In this document: positions 48,089 through 56,171 of the stretch, piece by piece
How positions within the stretch are numbered: the first letter of the stretch is position 1
Layout: each line of letters starts with the position of its first letter
Source of the DNA: Aquificaceae bacterium
GTDB lineage: Bacteria; Aquificota; Aquificia; Aquificales; Aquificaceae
DNA: 64,000 nucleotides
Direction of reading: 5' to 3'
Assembly: GCA_026981975.1 (NCBI GenBank)
Contig: JALSHV010000010.1
Location: 62,001-126,000, forward strand
Translations under genes and position numbers: made by a program
The notes under the pieces: model-generated
The model's database searches: none
The model's input: only the letters and a program-made list of their open reading frames with translations
What the model was told of the DNA's origin: nothing

Positions 48089-48829
48089 ATGAAGAAACTT
48101 CTGAGTATGGTGGTTATAAGTCTTTCTCTTCTCTACGCCTGTAAAGCTTCTACCAAAGCTTCTTGTCCTTCCAAGCAAACTGTCAGAGACAGTCTTAGCA
48201 AGCTTATAAACAGAGATTTCACAGTAGAGAAGGTGTCCCCTTTGAAAGAAATAAGCGGTTTGTGTGAGGTGGTGGTAAAAGTTGGATTAAGACCCATTGT
48301 AGTTTATACAGATTCAAAAGTCAAGAACATAATAGTAGGTAATGTCTTTAACGTAGATACAAAAGAAAACCTTACTCAGAAAACAGCAAATGCTCATATG
48401 GTAGTCTCAAAGGATATTCTTCAGAAACTTGAGAACTTAACCAACTTTACTTACGGCAAGGGAACTAAATTTGTTTACTACATTTCAGATCCGGACTGTC
48501 CCTTCTGTGCACGTTTGTCTCCTATGCTTAAGGATTGGGCTGATAAAAACAACGTCCAGATAAAAGTTATCCTATACCCCCTACCCATACATCCAGAAGC
48601 TAAGAAGAAATCTGTTGCAATGGTATGTGATAAAAAAGGATATGACTATATGCACAAAAAGATAAACACAAAAAACCAATGTGAGGAAGGAAAAAAAGCC
48701 ATAGAAGAAAACCTGAGATTTCTGAAAAGCATAGGAGTAAGCGGAACACCCACCATAATAGGAATGAACGGCAAGTATATAGTGGGAGTCCCTCAATCTA
48801 TAGACGATTTAAGGGGATTAATTCAGTAA
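48089..48829 (+). CDS. DsbC-like thiol-disulfide isomerase, lipoprotein
   Basis: 246 residues from ATG 48089 behind GGAGGTG. Signal with lipobox L-Y-A-C (Cys18). A DsbC-like N-terminal region (about 25-100) and a thioredoxin-fold domain with D-P-D-C-P-F-C (Cys137, Cys140) and a cis-Pro loop G-T-P-T-I-I. A periplasmic disulfide isomerase or reductase is implied; the DsbD-type electron source is not in the window. Two extra cysteines (C-D-K and N-Q-C) lie after the active site. Ends at the base before the der stop. Confidence 0.85.
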   Translation: MKKLLSMVVISLSLLYACKASTKASCPSKQTVRDSLSKLINRDFTVEKVSPLKEISGLCEVVVKVGLRPIVVYTDSKVKNIIVGNVFNVDTKENLTQKTANAHMVVSKDILQKLENLTNFTYGKGTKFVYYISDPDCPFCARLSPMLKDWADKNNVQIKVILYPLPIHPEAKKKSVAMVCDKKGYDYMHKKINTKNQCEEGKKAIEENLRFLKSIGVSGTPTIIGMNGKYIVGVPQSIDDLRGLIQ

Positions 48830-50128
48830 TCAATTTCTTTCTTTAAAGATAAGCTTTATGGGTGAGTGTTCTATTCCCAGAAGTTTCCTCAATCTTTTTA
48901 TGAAAAAACGCTTATAGCTTTCTTTCCAACCTTCTGGATAATTAGTTATCAAAACCACCTGTGGTGGTTTTATTCCCTGTTGAAAAGAGTAGTAAACTTT
49001 TACCTCTTTTCCTCTGTAATTGGGGGGAGCTTTTTCTTTAAGTATCTTCTGAACAGCTCTGTTTACAAAGGAAGTCTTGTGCTTTTTAGTAAAATCAGCG
49101 TAAACTTTGAGAACTGCCTTGAGCATATCACTAAGCCCTGACCCCTCCGTTGCTACTGTAAAAACAATCGGTGCGAAATCCAGAAAGAAAAGTTCCTTTT
49201 TTATTAGAGAAATGGCTTTCTCCCGTGGAAGGGGGCAAAGATCCACTTTATTAACTACAATTACACAACCTTTATAACGTCTTTCTATAAGACCGCCTAT
49301 TCTTTTATCCTGACGGGTTACTCCCTCACTACCATCTATAACGAGAAAAAGAACTTCTGAATTTTCTATAGCTTTCAAAGCTCTATTAACGGAGAAGAAT
49401 TCTACTCCGTATTCAACCTTAGAAGGTCTCCTAATGCCGGGAGTATCAATCAATACAAAGTAGTTGTTTTCCCAGTTAAAGGGGATTTCTATCATGTCTC
49501 TGGTTGTTCCCGCTCTGTGTGATACTATAAGGCGCTCTTCTCTTAGAAGAGCATTCATCAAAGAGGATTTCCCCACATTGGGTCTTCCCACAAAAGCAAT
49601 TCTTATTCCTTCATAATTCAAAGCCGCAGGAATTCTTTTTAATTTCCCGGCGATTTCCTCTAAAAGATCTTCCACACCTCTGCCGTGAATAGCTGAGAGA
49701 AAGATTACCTTTTCAAAACCTAAGGAAAAAAATTCAAAGGCGTTTTTTTCTTCTTCGGGAGAGTCTACTTTGTTTACCGCAAGGATTACCTTCTCCCTGA
49801 ATGGGTAGAGAAGTTTGGCAATTTCTTCATCAATAGGAGTTATGCCTTCCTTTACGCTTACTGTAAATACAATAACGCTTGCTTTCTTAACTTCTCTTTT
49901 AACAGCTTCCTTTACCTTTTCCGTTATTTCGTCACTGGTCTTAGGTATGAAGCCACCAGTATCTACGAGAATAAACTTTTTACCAGCCCACTCTGTCAAA
50001 GCTTCTAAGTAATCCCTTGTTACACCGGGTATGTCTTCTACTACCGCTTTTCTCTTCCCTATTATTCTGTTAAAAAGAGAAGACTTCCCTACATTAGGTC
50101 TCCCTATTATTACAACTCTATTAGCCAT
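48830..50128 (-). CDS. der: GTPase Der (EngA)
   Basis: 50S ribosome-assembly GTPase with two G domains in tandem. First G-R-P-N-V-G-K-S-S (residues 8-16) with D-T-G-G and N-K-V-D; second G-R-P-N-V-G-K-S-S near 178 with D-T-P-G and N-K-V-D; then the KH-like domain with R-A-V-Q-K-I and P-P-x-V-V/L-x-T-N-Y-P. 432 residues, standard length. 10 nt after the PilZ gene on the same strand. Confidence 0.97.
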   Translation of the reverse strand: MANRVVIIGRPNVGKSSLFNRIIGKRKAVVEDIPGVTRDYLEALTEWAGKKFILVDTGGFIPKTSDEITEKVKEAVKREVKKASVIVFTVSVKEGITPIDEEIAKLLYPFREKVILAVNKVDSPEEEKNAFEFFSLGFEKVIFLSAIHGRGVEDLLEEIAGKLKRIPAALNYEGIRIAFVGRPNVGKSSLMNALLREERLIVSHRAGTTRDMIEIPFNWENNYFVLIDTPGIRRPSKVEYGVEFFSVNRALKAIENSEVLFLVIDGSEGVTRQDKRIGGLIERRYKGCVIVVNKVDLCPLPREKAISLIKKELFFLDFAPIVFTVATEGSGLSDMLKAVLKVYADFTKKHKTSFVNRAVQKILKEKAPPNYRGKEVKVYYSFQQGIKPPQVVLITNYPEGWKESYKRFFIKRLRKLLGIEHSPIKLIFKERN

Positions 50129-50138
50129 ATTTTCCTTT

Positions 50139-51197
50139 TCAATCCGCTTCTCCTATCTTATAGGTTTTTATAAGCCTTCTTTGTTCTTCTAAAATAAAGC
50201 GATCTATTATTTTTTCCTCCTGGCGTGATATTTTAAGGAATTTAATCCCCATGCATATTTGACTTTGAAGAGATCTTACGTTAACTACCTGACCCAAGAG
50301 ATTTTCAAATCTGTGCTCCTTTATGGAAAAGTTTAGAACCACATAACTACCCTCACGGGGTTTTGTAAGAATATCCGAACAAACTCTCACACCCTTGGTG
50401 CTGATGTCTTCTATTCTTCCCCCAGTAAATAAAGCCGATTTAACAGCTTCTTCTGTTAGATCTTCAAGAATAGCAAATTCAACAGGAATGTTAACCTTCC
50501 ACCTTAAACTTTCTCTGAGCTGAACTCTGTGTAAAGTTTCAGAATGTTCAAGAACAAAAACAAGCCTGTCACCTTCGGTATATTTATCCCTTAGGATACT
50601 CTCAAAAGTGTATCTTCCTTCATTTTCCCTTACAAAGTGGAATTTTACTCTTTCTCCTATTTTTACAGATCTCGGTAAGGCTTCAAGGATTGCTATGTGA
50701 AGTTCCGTTTCCGTCTTATCCCATACAGCTGCGTCTATGTATATACCGTCTATGATCAACTTACCCGTTTGGTAAAGATCTATATCTCTTGTATTAGTAA
50801 GAGGTATAAACCAAGGAACTGTATCAAACCTGAGTTTTGCCCTTATAGAGGGGATTAATCTAACACCGTTGAAATTCTCCTTAACTATACGGGATACGAC
50901 TCTTTCAAAGAGAGATTTGTTATCGTAAATCATCTGTGGATCATAAGGAAAACGCTTAGCGTAACTCCACAAAAGTTGAATTTCCTCTGGTGTTAACCCG
51001 AGGGATTTTCCCCGTGTAAAAAAAGATTTTTCAATATCCTTTAATCGTGATATTCTTCCCCATATATACGGAACCGATATAACTACAAGTGTTATTGTTA
51101 AAACCATAAAGAAAATAGCTATCTCTCTGCTTGTGGGACCTTTGAACATGTATCTGGAAGCTTCAACCAGTGTATCCCATGCTGATTGTATTTCCAT
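50139..51197 (-). CDS. Membrane-anchored PilZ-domain cyclic-di-GMP receptor
   Basis: 352 residues. One membrane segment (about 25-48), a cytoplasmic N-terminal region with a YcgR-N-like beta domain (about 115-220), then PilZ (about 228-330). The ligand motif is R-x-x-x-R (Arg228 and Arg232 in R-E-S-L-R) followed by D-x-S-x-x-G (Asp264, Ser266, Gly269). Likely links cyclic di-GMP to motility or pilus output; partner of the HD-GYP enzyme at 11898. In an operon between trxA and der. Confidence 0.85.
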   Translation of the reverse strand: MEIQSAWDTLVEASRYMFKGPTSREIAIFFMVLTITLVVISVPYIWGRISRLKDIEKSFFTRGKSLGLTPEEIQLLWSYAKRFPYDPQMIYDNKSLFERVVSRIVKENFNGVRLIPSIRAKLRFDTVPWFIPLTNTRDIDLYQTGKLIIDGIYIDAAVWDKTETELHIAILEALPRSVKIGERVKFHFVRENEGRYTFESILRDKYTEGDRLVFVLEHSETLHRVQLRESLRWKVNIPVEFAILEDLTEEAVKSALFTGGRIEDISTKGVRVCSDILTKPREGSYVVLNFSIKEHRFENLLGQVVNVRSLQSQICMGIKFLKISRQEEKIIDRFILEEQRRLIKTYKIGEAD

Positions 51198-51237
51198 AAT
51201 ATATTAATATCCTCCCCCTGAAGGATTTTTTAAATTT

Positions 51238-51564
51238 CTATATATGGTTTAAAATCATTTGCTTTAAAGAATCCTTAGACTGAACCCCTATTCTTGTATC
51301 TATAACTTCACCTTTTTTAAAAAGGATAACCGTAGGTATAGCTCTAATACCGTATTGCATGGCAACATTGGGGTTTTCATCAGTATTCAACTTACCGACT
51401 TTTATCTGATCTTCGAACTCTTCTGCAAGTTCTTCTATTATGGGTGCTATTATTCTACAAGGACCACACCAAGGAGCCCAAAAATCTACCAAAACGGGTT
51501 TATCGGAGTTTACTACTTCGTCATTCCAGTTGCTTTCGTTCAAAGTCAAAACTTTCTCCGCCAT
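51238..51564 (-). CDS. trxA: Thioredoxin
   Basis: 108 residues with W-A-P-W-C-G-P-C (Cys33, Cys36) and cis-Pro A-I-P-T. General disulfide reductant. Cotranscribed with the ArsR-type gene, whose stop lies 1 nt upstream. Confidence 0.97.
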   Translation of the reverse strand: MAEKVLTLNESNWNDEVVNSDKPVLVDFWAPWCGPCRIIAPIIEELAEEFEDQIKVGKLNTDENPNVAMQYGIRAIPTVILFKKGEVIDTRIGVQSKDSLKQMILNHI

Positions 51565-51565
51565 A

Positions 51566-51856
51566 TTACTCCTCCTTGAAAAGCATATCGTAAAGCTTTA
51601 AAATGCGAGAATCCTTTATATAGTAGCATATGATAGAACCTTCCCTTTTCCAACCTACTATACCTCTACTTCTGAGTATGGAAAGATGCTGGGAAACACT
51701 GGGCTGGGACATATTCAACAGTTCTCCAAGGTTTTTTACACACTGTTTACCGTCAATGAGTATGGATATAATTCTCAGTCTAACTGGGTGGGAAAGAGCT
51801 TTAAAAAACTCCGCCAGTTCCTCCAACTTCTCTTCATCTGCTACAGGTGTAGTCAT
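51566..51856 (-). CDS. ArsR-family transcriptional repressor with two cysteines
   Basis: 96 residues from ATG 51856, with GAGGG 8 nt upstream; a GTG at 51871 is the longer alternative. A winged-helix with F-F-K-A-L-S-H-P-V-R-L-R-I-I and helix-turn-helix M-S-Q-P-S-V-S-Q-H-L. No C-V-C-D-L arsenic site, but Cys39 near the first helix end and Cys77 in the wing could form a thiol switch, as in the sulfide-responsive SqrR/BigR type. It is coupled to thioredoxin, which fits redox or persulfide sensing; inference only. TAAAAT -10 upstream. Confidence 0.8.
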   Translation of the reverse strand: MTTPVADEEKLEELAEFFKALSHPVRLRIISILIDGKQCVKNLGELLNMSQPSVSQHLSILRSRGIVGWKREGSIICYYIKDSRILKLYDMLFKEE

Positions 51857-51905
51857 TTTTAAAACCCTCACGAGAATTTTAACATAATTAGAATATAAGC
51901 AATTA

Positions 51906-53789
51906 TTAAATTTTTCTCAACATTCTATAACCTTTTTTCAGTTCATTAGAAGATATCTTATAAGGAGAATATCTATGCCTTCTATAAAGGTTTATAATGA
52001 ATTCAACCTCTTTGTAGTAAGATTTGTCACAAATTTCATTGAGTATTTCCTGAGGTAAGCTATTGGTAAAATCTTTACCTTCTATATCTTTTAATTTTTC
52101 TAAGAGTCTCCTGTAAAGATTCTCTGGTGTTTTTCTCCACTTGTATATGTAAAACCGAATAGCGAATACTAAGATGGAAAGGACAAAAGACCACGTTAAA
52201 AGAAGTAGAAAAATTTCTTTAATTTGTTCCACCTTTAACTTTGTGGGTTTTTCCCATAGGCTCTTAAACAGAGAAATTTGTTTTTTTGCCGAAAAATCCA
52301 CTACGTTTCTATACCAGAAGGAAACAATCCAGTCCCTTACAAGATCTAAATCTGATATATTCCTTACAGCGGGAGAAAGGTAAGGAGGTGTTGTATCCAA
52401 TCTTATCCATTTGTCTCCAATATAAGCTTCAACCCATACATGAGCCATTGAATTGGTAACTATGTAGTAATCACCGTAGTCATTTTTTATATATCCCCTA
52501 AATCCTCCGACAATTCTACTTGGAATACCCATAAGTCTTAAAAGCAAAGCTGTAGCTGAGGCGAAATACTCACAGTTTCCCTTTTTACTTTTAAAAAGAA
52601 AGTGTTCAAGCGGATTTCCCTCCGTAGCTTCCAGTTTTAGTGAATAAGAAAATCCCTTTTTAAAAAAGTTCTTAAGATTAATGATCTTTTCCTCTGGCGT
52701 TTGTGTATTGCGTGATAGTTGCTCCGCCAGTTTTTTTATTGTTGAAGGAAGATCTTCTGGAACTTTAAGAAAAACAGGATCAGGAAAATCCTGTGCTGTT
52801 TCAAGAGAAGAAACAGCCTTGTATTTTAAAGGTTTAAGAACAAGTTTCTTAAGAAGGTAATATCCACCTTTAAGTCTTTCTGCCTTTACGTTTAAACCCT
52901 CTATGGACTTAATTTCTAAAGGATAATCAAGAAGGGGAAGATAGTTTTCATAGGTTGGTTCTAATAAAACCGTATAAATGTAATCTCCGCTCTTATAAAC
53001 AGGAGGCGGTTCTCTTTCTTTAATAGTCTTAACCCACTTTACACCTACAAGGGTATCAAAAACGGATACTCTCCAGTAGGCTGTTACAGGAAGTTTTCCG
53101 TAAATTCTCATTACCACACTGTTGTCCTGTTGAATTTCACCCACCTTTCCAAGTTTTATTTCACCAGCTATACCACTTACAAGACCTTGTTTTCTTTTAA
53201 CGCCTATATCAAAAAGAGGTGTATGAGTTCGCGGAAGTATCAGAAAGAAAGGAACAGCAGATAGAGCAATGGTAAGAGGGAATAAAAGGGCAAATTTGCT
53301 GTAAGCTCTTAAAAAGGAATAGGTTAAAACTCTATCCCCCGCGCTGGCGAATAAACTTGTAAAAAGAAATGCTACAGTTCCTAAAAAAAGTTCGTAAAGA
53401 AAAAAGAGAAGAAAACTCGGATCAAGTCTTGCAGTAGTAGAAACTGCCACACCGAAGACACTCAGAAGCAGGATTTGGTATATATCTCTAGCTCTTTTAT
53501 CTTCCAAAGATTTAATGACTATTAAGAGCAAGAGAATATTTGCAAAGGGGGTTATAATCTTTTCAATATTTAAATCTAAAAGAAATAAAAGAGATATTAA
53601 AATACCGCCTATATTCAGAAGCCATCTCGGCAGGTAAGTTTTGAACTTAAAATCATTTATTATTCCTAAAACAAAAAGAAATAAAAGGGGAAAGAAGTAA
53701 GTATTGGTGGCTATATCAAGGAGAGAAGCAAAACAACCACCAGCTACAAGGTATGTTAGTGTTAAACTTATTTTCTTTGTAGAAGGCAT
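51906..53789 (-). CDS. Transmembrane transglutaminase-like protein (TgpA type)
   Basis: 627 residues. Several membrane helices in the first ~180 residues, a periplasmic transglutaminase-like domain (about 370-470) with the Cys of G-N-C-E-Y-F-A, the His of M-A-H-V-W-V-E and Asp of R-L-D-T-T-P, then a last membrane helix near 530. This is the DUF3488/TgpA arrangement. Usually next to DUF58 and MoxR genes; here only a 303-aa unknown gene precedes it, overlapping by 22 bp. Confidence 0.85.
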   Translation of the reverse strand: MPSTKKISLTLTYLVAGGCFASLLDIATNTYFFPLLFLFVLGIINDFKFKTYLPRWLLNIGGILISLLFLLDLNIEKIITPFANILLLLIVIKSLEDKRARDIYQILLLSVFGVAVSTTARLDPSFLLFFLYELFLGTVAFLFTSLFASAGDRVLTYSFLRAYSKFALLFPLTIALSAVPFFLILPRTHTPLFDIGVKRKQGLVSGIAGEIKLGKVGEIQQDNSVVMRIYGKLPVTAYWRVSVFDTLVGVKWVKTIKEREPPPVYKSGDYIYTVLLEPTYENYLPLLDYPLEIKSIEGLNVKAERLKGGYYLLKKLVLKPLKYKAVSSLETAQDFPDPVFLKVPEDLPSTIKKLAEQLSRNTQTPEEKIINLKNFFKKGFSYSLKLEATEGNPLEHFLFKSKKGNCEYFASATALLLRLMGIPSRIVGGFRGYIKNDYGDYYIVTNSMAHVWVEAYIGDKWIRLDTTPPYLSPAVRNISDLDLVRDWIVSFWYRNVVDFSAKKQISLFKSLWEKPTKLKVEQIKEIFLLLLTWSFVLSILVFAIRFYIYKWRKTPENLYRRLLEKLKDIEGKDFTNSLPQEILNEICDKSYYKEVEFIINLYRRHRYSPYKISSNELKKGYRMLRKI

Positions 53790-54679
53790 TCTCTTTTATA
53801 TGGAAATGCTTGAACTTTTCTTAGATTAGTATTATCTGCGAGAATAAGATTTAATTTTTTCCTTCTTATCTCTGCTAATTTGTTGAAAACCTTTTCAAAG
53901 ATTTCTTTGAAAAACCCTTTCTTGTTGCCTGAAGATAACAGAAAAGGAATCTTTAAAACAAAATAACGCTTCCCTCTTTCTATATCTCTTAAAAGTGTTT
54001 CTATGTCTCTTTTTAGCCTCTCTACACTTATACCGTAATAGGGATCTCTTAGCTCTTCTAAAAGGGAAAGGGATTTTTCCAATAAAGAAGTTTTCAACTC
54101 CCTTTTTTCATTAACTCTTATGTAAAATTCACTCATATTCTTCAAAGCGTAAAAGAAAGATCTTTCTTCAGGGAATCTTAGGCTCTGCATACTGACAAAG
54201 TGAACAGCTTCGGGAAAAAGTTCCTCGTTAAAGATAAGAGCTGATAGATATACTTGTTCGGCGGGGATACTCCTACGGGAGTAACTGGATATTTTACTCA
54301 ATACCGTCCAGTATTTAAGTAGTTTGGAATAAACTTCGTAAAATACCTCCCTGTATTCGGGAAGAAAGGAGATTTTAAATCCTTCCGGTGATTGAATTTT
54401 TAAGAATTCCTTTCCATACAGAACATCACCCTTAGGGGTTATAAGCTGAAATAAGTCCAGTTCAAGCAGTATATCCTGCCATCTTCCTTTAAAGGTATGA
54501 AAGGTCTTACTGGCGCAGGATATCAATTTCGTAAGTTCTATCTCAAAGTTGCTATCTTTTCTTACAAGTTGACAATAACATATAGGATAGAGCAAGATCT
54601 CTTTTTTTGTGGGATCTTCTATTATTTCAAGGAATATATTCTCCAACCTCCCTGCTTCTTGCCATATGTCTTTTAACAT
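53768..54679 (-). CDS. Uncharacterised protein (303 aa) upstream of TgpA-like gene
   Basis: I do not recognise a family. Mostly helical and hydrophilic, rich in Leu, Glu and Lys, with a repeating helix-turn pattern from about 135 to 225 that could be TPR-like. No signal or membrane segment. It overlaps the transglutaminase gene by 22 bp, taking the place DUF58 genes often have, but shows no DUF58 signature. Divergent from hfq. Confidence 0.6.
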   Translation of the reverse strand: MLKDIWQEAGRLENIFLEIIEDPTKKEILLYPICYCQLVRKDSNFEIELTKLISCASKTFHTFKGRWQDILLELDLFQLITPKGDVLYGKEFLKIQSPEGFKISFLPEYREVFYEVYSKLLKYWTVLSKISSYSRRSIPAEQVYLSALIFNEELFPEAVHFVSMQSLRFPEERSFFYALKNMSEFYIRVNEKRELKTSLLEKSLSLLEELRDPYYGISVERLKRDIETLLRDIERGKRYFVLKIPFLLSSGNKKGFFKEIFEKVFNKLAEIRRKKLNLILADNTNLRKVQAFPYKRECLLQRK

Positions 54680-54739
54680 AAAAAATAATTTAATTTATAG
54701 ATATTGTCCTTGCAACAAGATATAAGTTGTAATATTAGT

Positions 54740-54745
54740 TATAAT
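54740..54745 (+). promoter_or_regulatory. -10 box upstream of 68-bp element copy B
   Basis: TATAAT; the first base of the element (54753) lies 7 nt downstream, so a transcript starting here would begin with GGGTGTCC and contain the entire structured leader. No clear -35. Not present in front of copy A. Confidence 0.4.
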
Positions 54746-54752
54746 GTGCAAA

Positions 54753-54820
54753 GGGTGTCCAAATGGCGCCTGCCGGGTTCATGGACACCCAAAGAGGCGC
54801 GGTATAAATAGCCCGGCACC
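54753..54820 (+). repeat. 68-bp element, copy B (upstream of hfq)
   Basis: 66/68 identical to copy A. Inverted-repeat arms at 54753-54761 and 54782-54790, TATAAA at 54803-54808, and a second pair TGCCGGG (54771-54777)/CCCGGCA (54812-54818) that can pair across the first stem, a pseudoknot topology. About 62% G+C. The two differences from copy A are at 54781 and 54795, both outside the paired arms. Confidence 0.8.
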
Positions 54821-54841
54821 TGAGCCGTGAGTGGTTCAGGT
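54818..54841 (+). promoter_or_regulatory. Leader hairpin of hfq
   Basis: ACCTGAGCC (54818-54826) pairs with GGTTCAGGT (54833-54841), with one G-U pair and a 6-nt loop. It begins at the same place relative to the 68-bp element as the hairpin in copy A, though the bases differ. Confidence 0.55.
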
Positions 54842-54867
54842 ATAAAAGGTGTAAGGAGATGTTTCCT

Positions 54868-55071
54868 ATGGAAAAAGAAGTAAACATTCAAGACGAAATT
54901 TTAGATAACTTCAAATCAAAAGAAAGCACTGTTACGATTTATCTGACGCGGGGGAACAGAATTACGGGTAAGATTTTGAATCACGATAAATACACAATAC
55001 TTTTAGACGTAGACGGTCAACCCAATCTCATCTACAAACACGCTGTCAGCACAATAGTAGAAGGTAAATGA
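54868..55071 (+). CDS. hfq: RNA chaperone Hfq
   Basis: Sm-like hexameric RNA-binding protein that pairs small RNAs with mRNAs. 67 residues from ATG 54868, which has AAGGAG at an ideal 9-nt distance; the earlier ATG at 54859 would sit directly on the ribosome site. Sm1 (V-T-I-Y-L-T-R-G-N-R-I-T-G-K-I) and Sm2 (I-Y-K-H-A-V-S-T-I) are clear, with Y/K-H present. Short tail, as in other thermophiles. Overlaps hflX as ATGA. Confidence 0.95.
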   Translation: MEKEVNIQDEILDNFKSKESTVTIYLTRGNRITGKILNHDKYTILLDVDGQPNLIYKHAVSTIVEGK

Positions 55072-56171
55072 AGGCTATTCTGGTAGGTATATGGAATCGC
55101 CAAATTGGAAAAGAGACTGCCAGAGAATCAATAAGAGAATTAATGGATCTCGTATCGGCTGTAGGGGGTAAGAGCTTAGGATACATTCTACAGAACAGAA
55201 GTAGTCCAGATGTAAAATACTATGTAGGTGCTGGAAAAGCTGAGGAATTGAAGGATATAGCGAAAGGAACAGGAGCCGACACTGTTGTATTTGATGATTT
55301 CCTCACTCCTTCACAAATTAGAAATCTTGAAAAGGTTATAGGTAAAACAGTTTTGGACAGAACAGATCTTGTAATAGAAATATTTTCCCGCAGAGCTAAA
55401 AGCAGAGAAGCAAAGCTTCAGGTTGAATTAGCTCGTTTAACTCATCAGCTTTCCAGATTATACGGAAAAGGAAAACTTCTCTCACGTCTCGGTGGAGGTA
55501 TAGGAACCAGAGGACCCGGAGAGCAAGAAGCAGAAATAAGGAAAAGACTGATAAAGAAAAGAATTTATCAGATAAAGGAAGAGCTGGAGGAAATCAAGAA
55601 AAGAAGACGCCATCAGAGAAAGAGACGTGAAGGTAAAGGTATTGTAAAAGTTGCTCTCGTAGGTTACACAAATGCGGGAAAATCCACTCTTTTAGAAGCT
55701 CTAACCGGAAGACAAACCTTTACAGCGGATATGTTGTTTGCCACATTGGATACAAAAACTTCCGCTCGTCCGATAACCAATCAGGTGAAAGTGCTGTTTA
55801 CAGATACCGTAGGTTTTATAAAAAAATTACCCCCGGAGCTTATAGAGTCTTTTAAAGCAACTCTTGAAGAGGTTACCACTGCTGACATTTTATTACATGT
55901 AGTTGATATATCTGATAACAGATGGTTGGATTACATAAAAACTGTCCAGAGTGTTCTTAAAGAGCTTTCCGCTGATAATAAGCCTGTTCTTTACGTTTTA
56001 AACAAAGCAGACAGATTGGTTGGTTCTCCTTTGGAAATGAAAGATCTTCCTCATAGAGCTTTTGTAGAAGGAAAGGCTGTTGTGATTTCAGCCAAAAAGC
56101 GGTGGGGTATTTCGGAACTCCTAAAGGAAATTAAAAATCTCTGTCAGGAGGAAGCCTGTTTGCCTATTTAA
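55068..56171 (+). CDS. hflX: GTPase HflX
   Basis: Ribosome-splitting GTPase, often next to hfq. 367 residues. N-terminal HflX domain (V-G-x-G-K, D-D-x-L-x-P-x-Q, R-L-G-G-G-I-G-T-R-G-P-G-E), then the G domain G-Y-T-N-A-G-K-S-T, F-A-T-L-D and N-K-A-D. Ends overlapping the convergent fumarate reductase gene by 4 bp. Confidence 0.96.
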   Translation: MKAILVGIWNRQIGKETARESIRELMDLVSAVGGKSLGYILQNRSSPDVKYYVGAGKAEELKDIAKGTGADTVVFDDFLTPSQIRNLEKVIGKTVLDRTDLVIEIFSRRAKSREAKLQVELARLTHQLSRLYGKGKLLSRLGGGIGTRGPGEQEAEIRKRLIKKRIYQIKEELEEIKKRRRHQRKRREGKGIVKVALVGYTNAGKSTLLEALTGRQTFTADMLFATLDTKTSARPITNQVKVLFTDTVGFIKKLPPELIESFKATLEEVTTADILLHVVDISDNRWLDYIKTVQSVLKELSADNKPVLYVLNKADRLVGSPLEMKDLPHRAFVEGKAVVISAKKRWGISELLKEIKNLCQEEACLPI

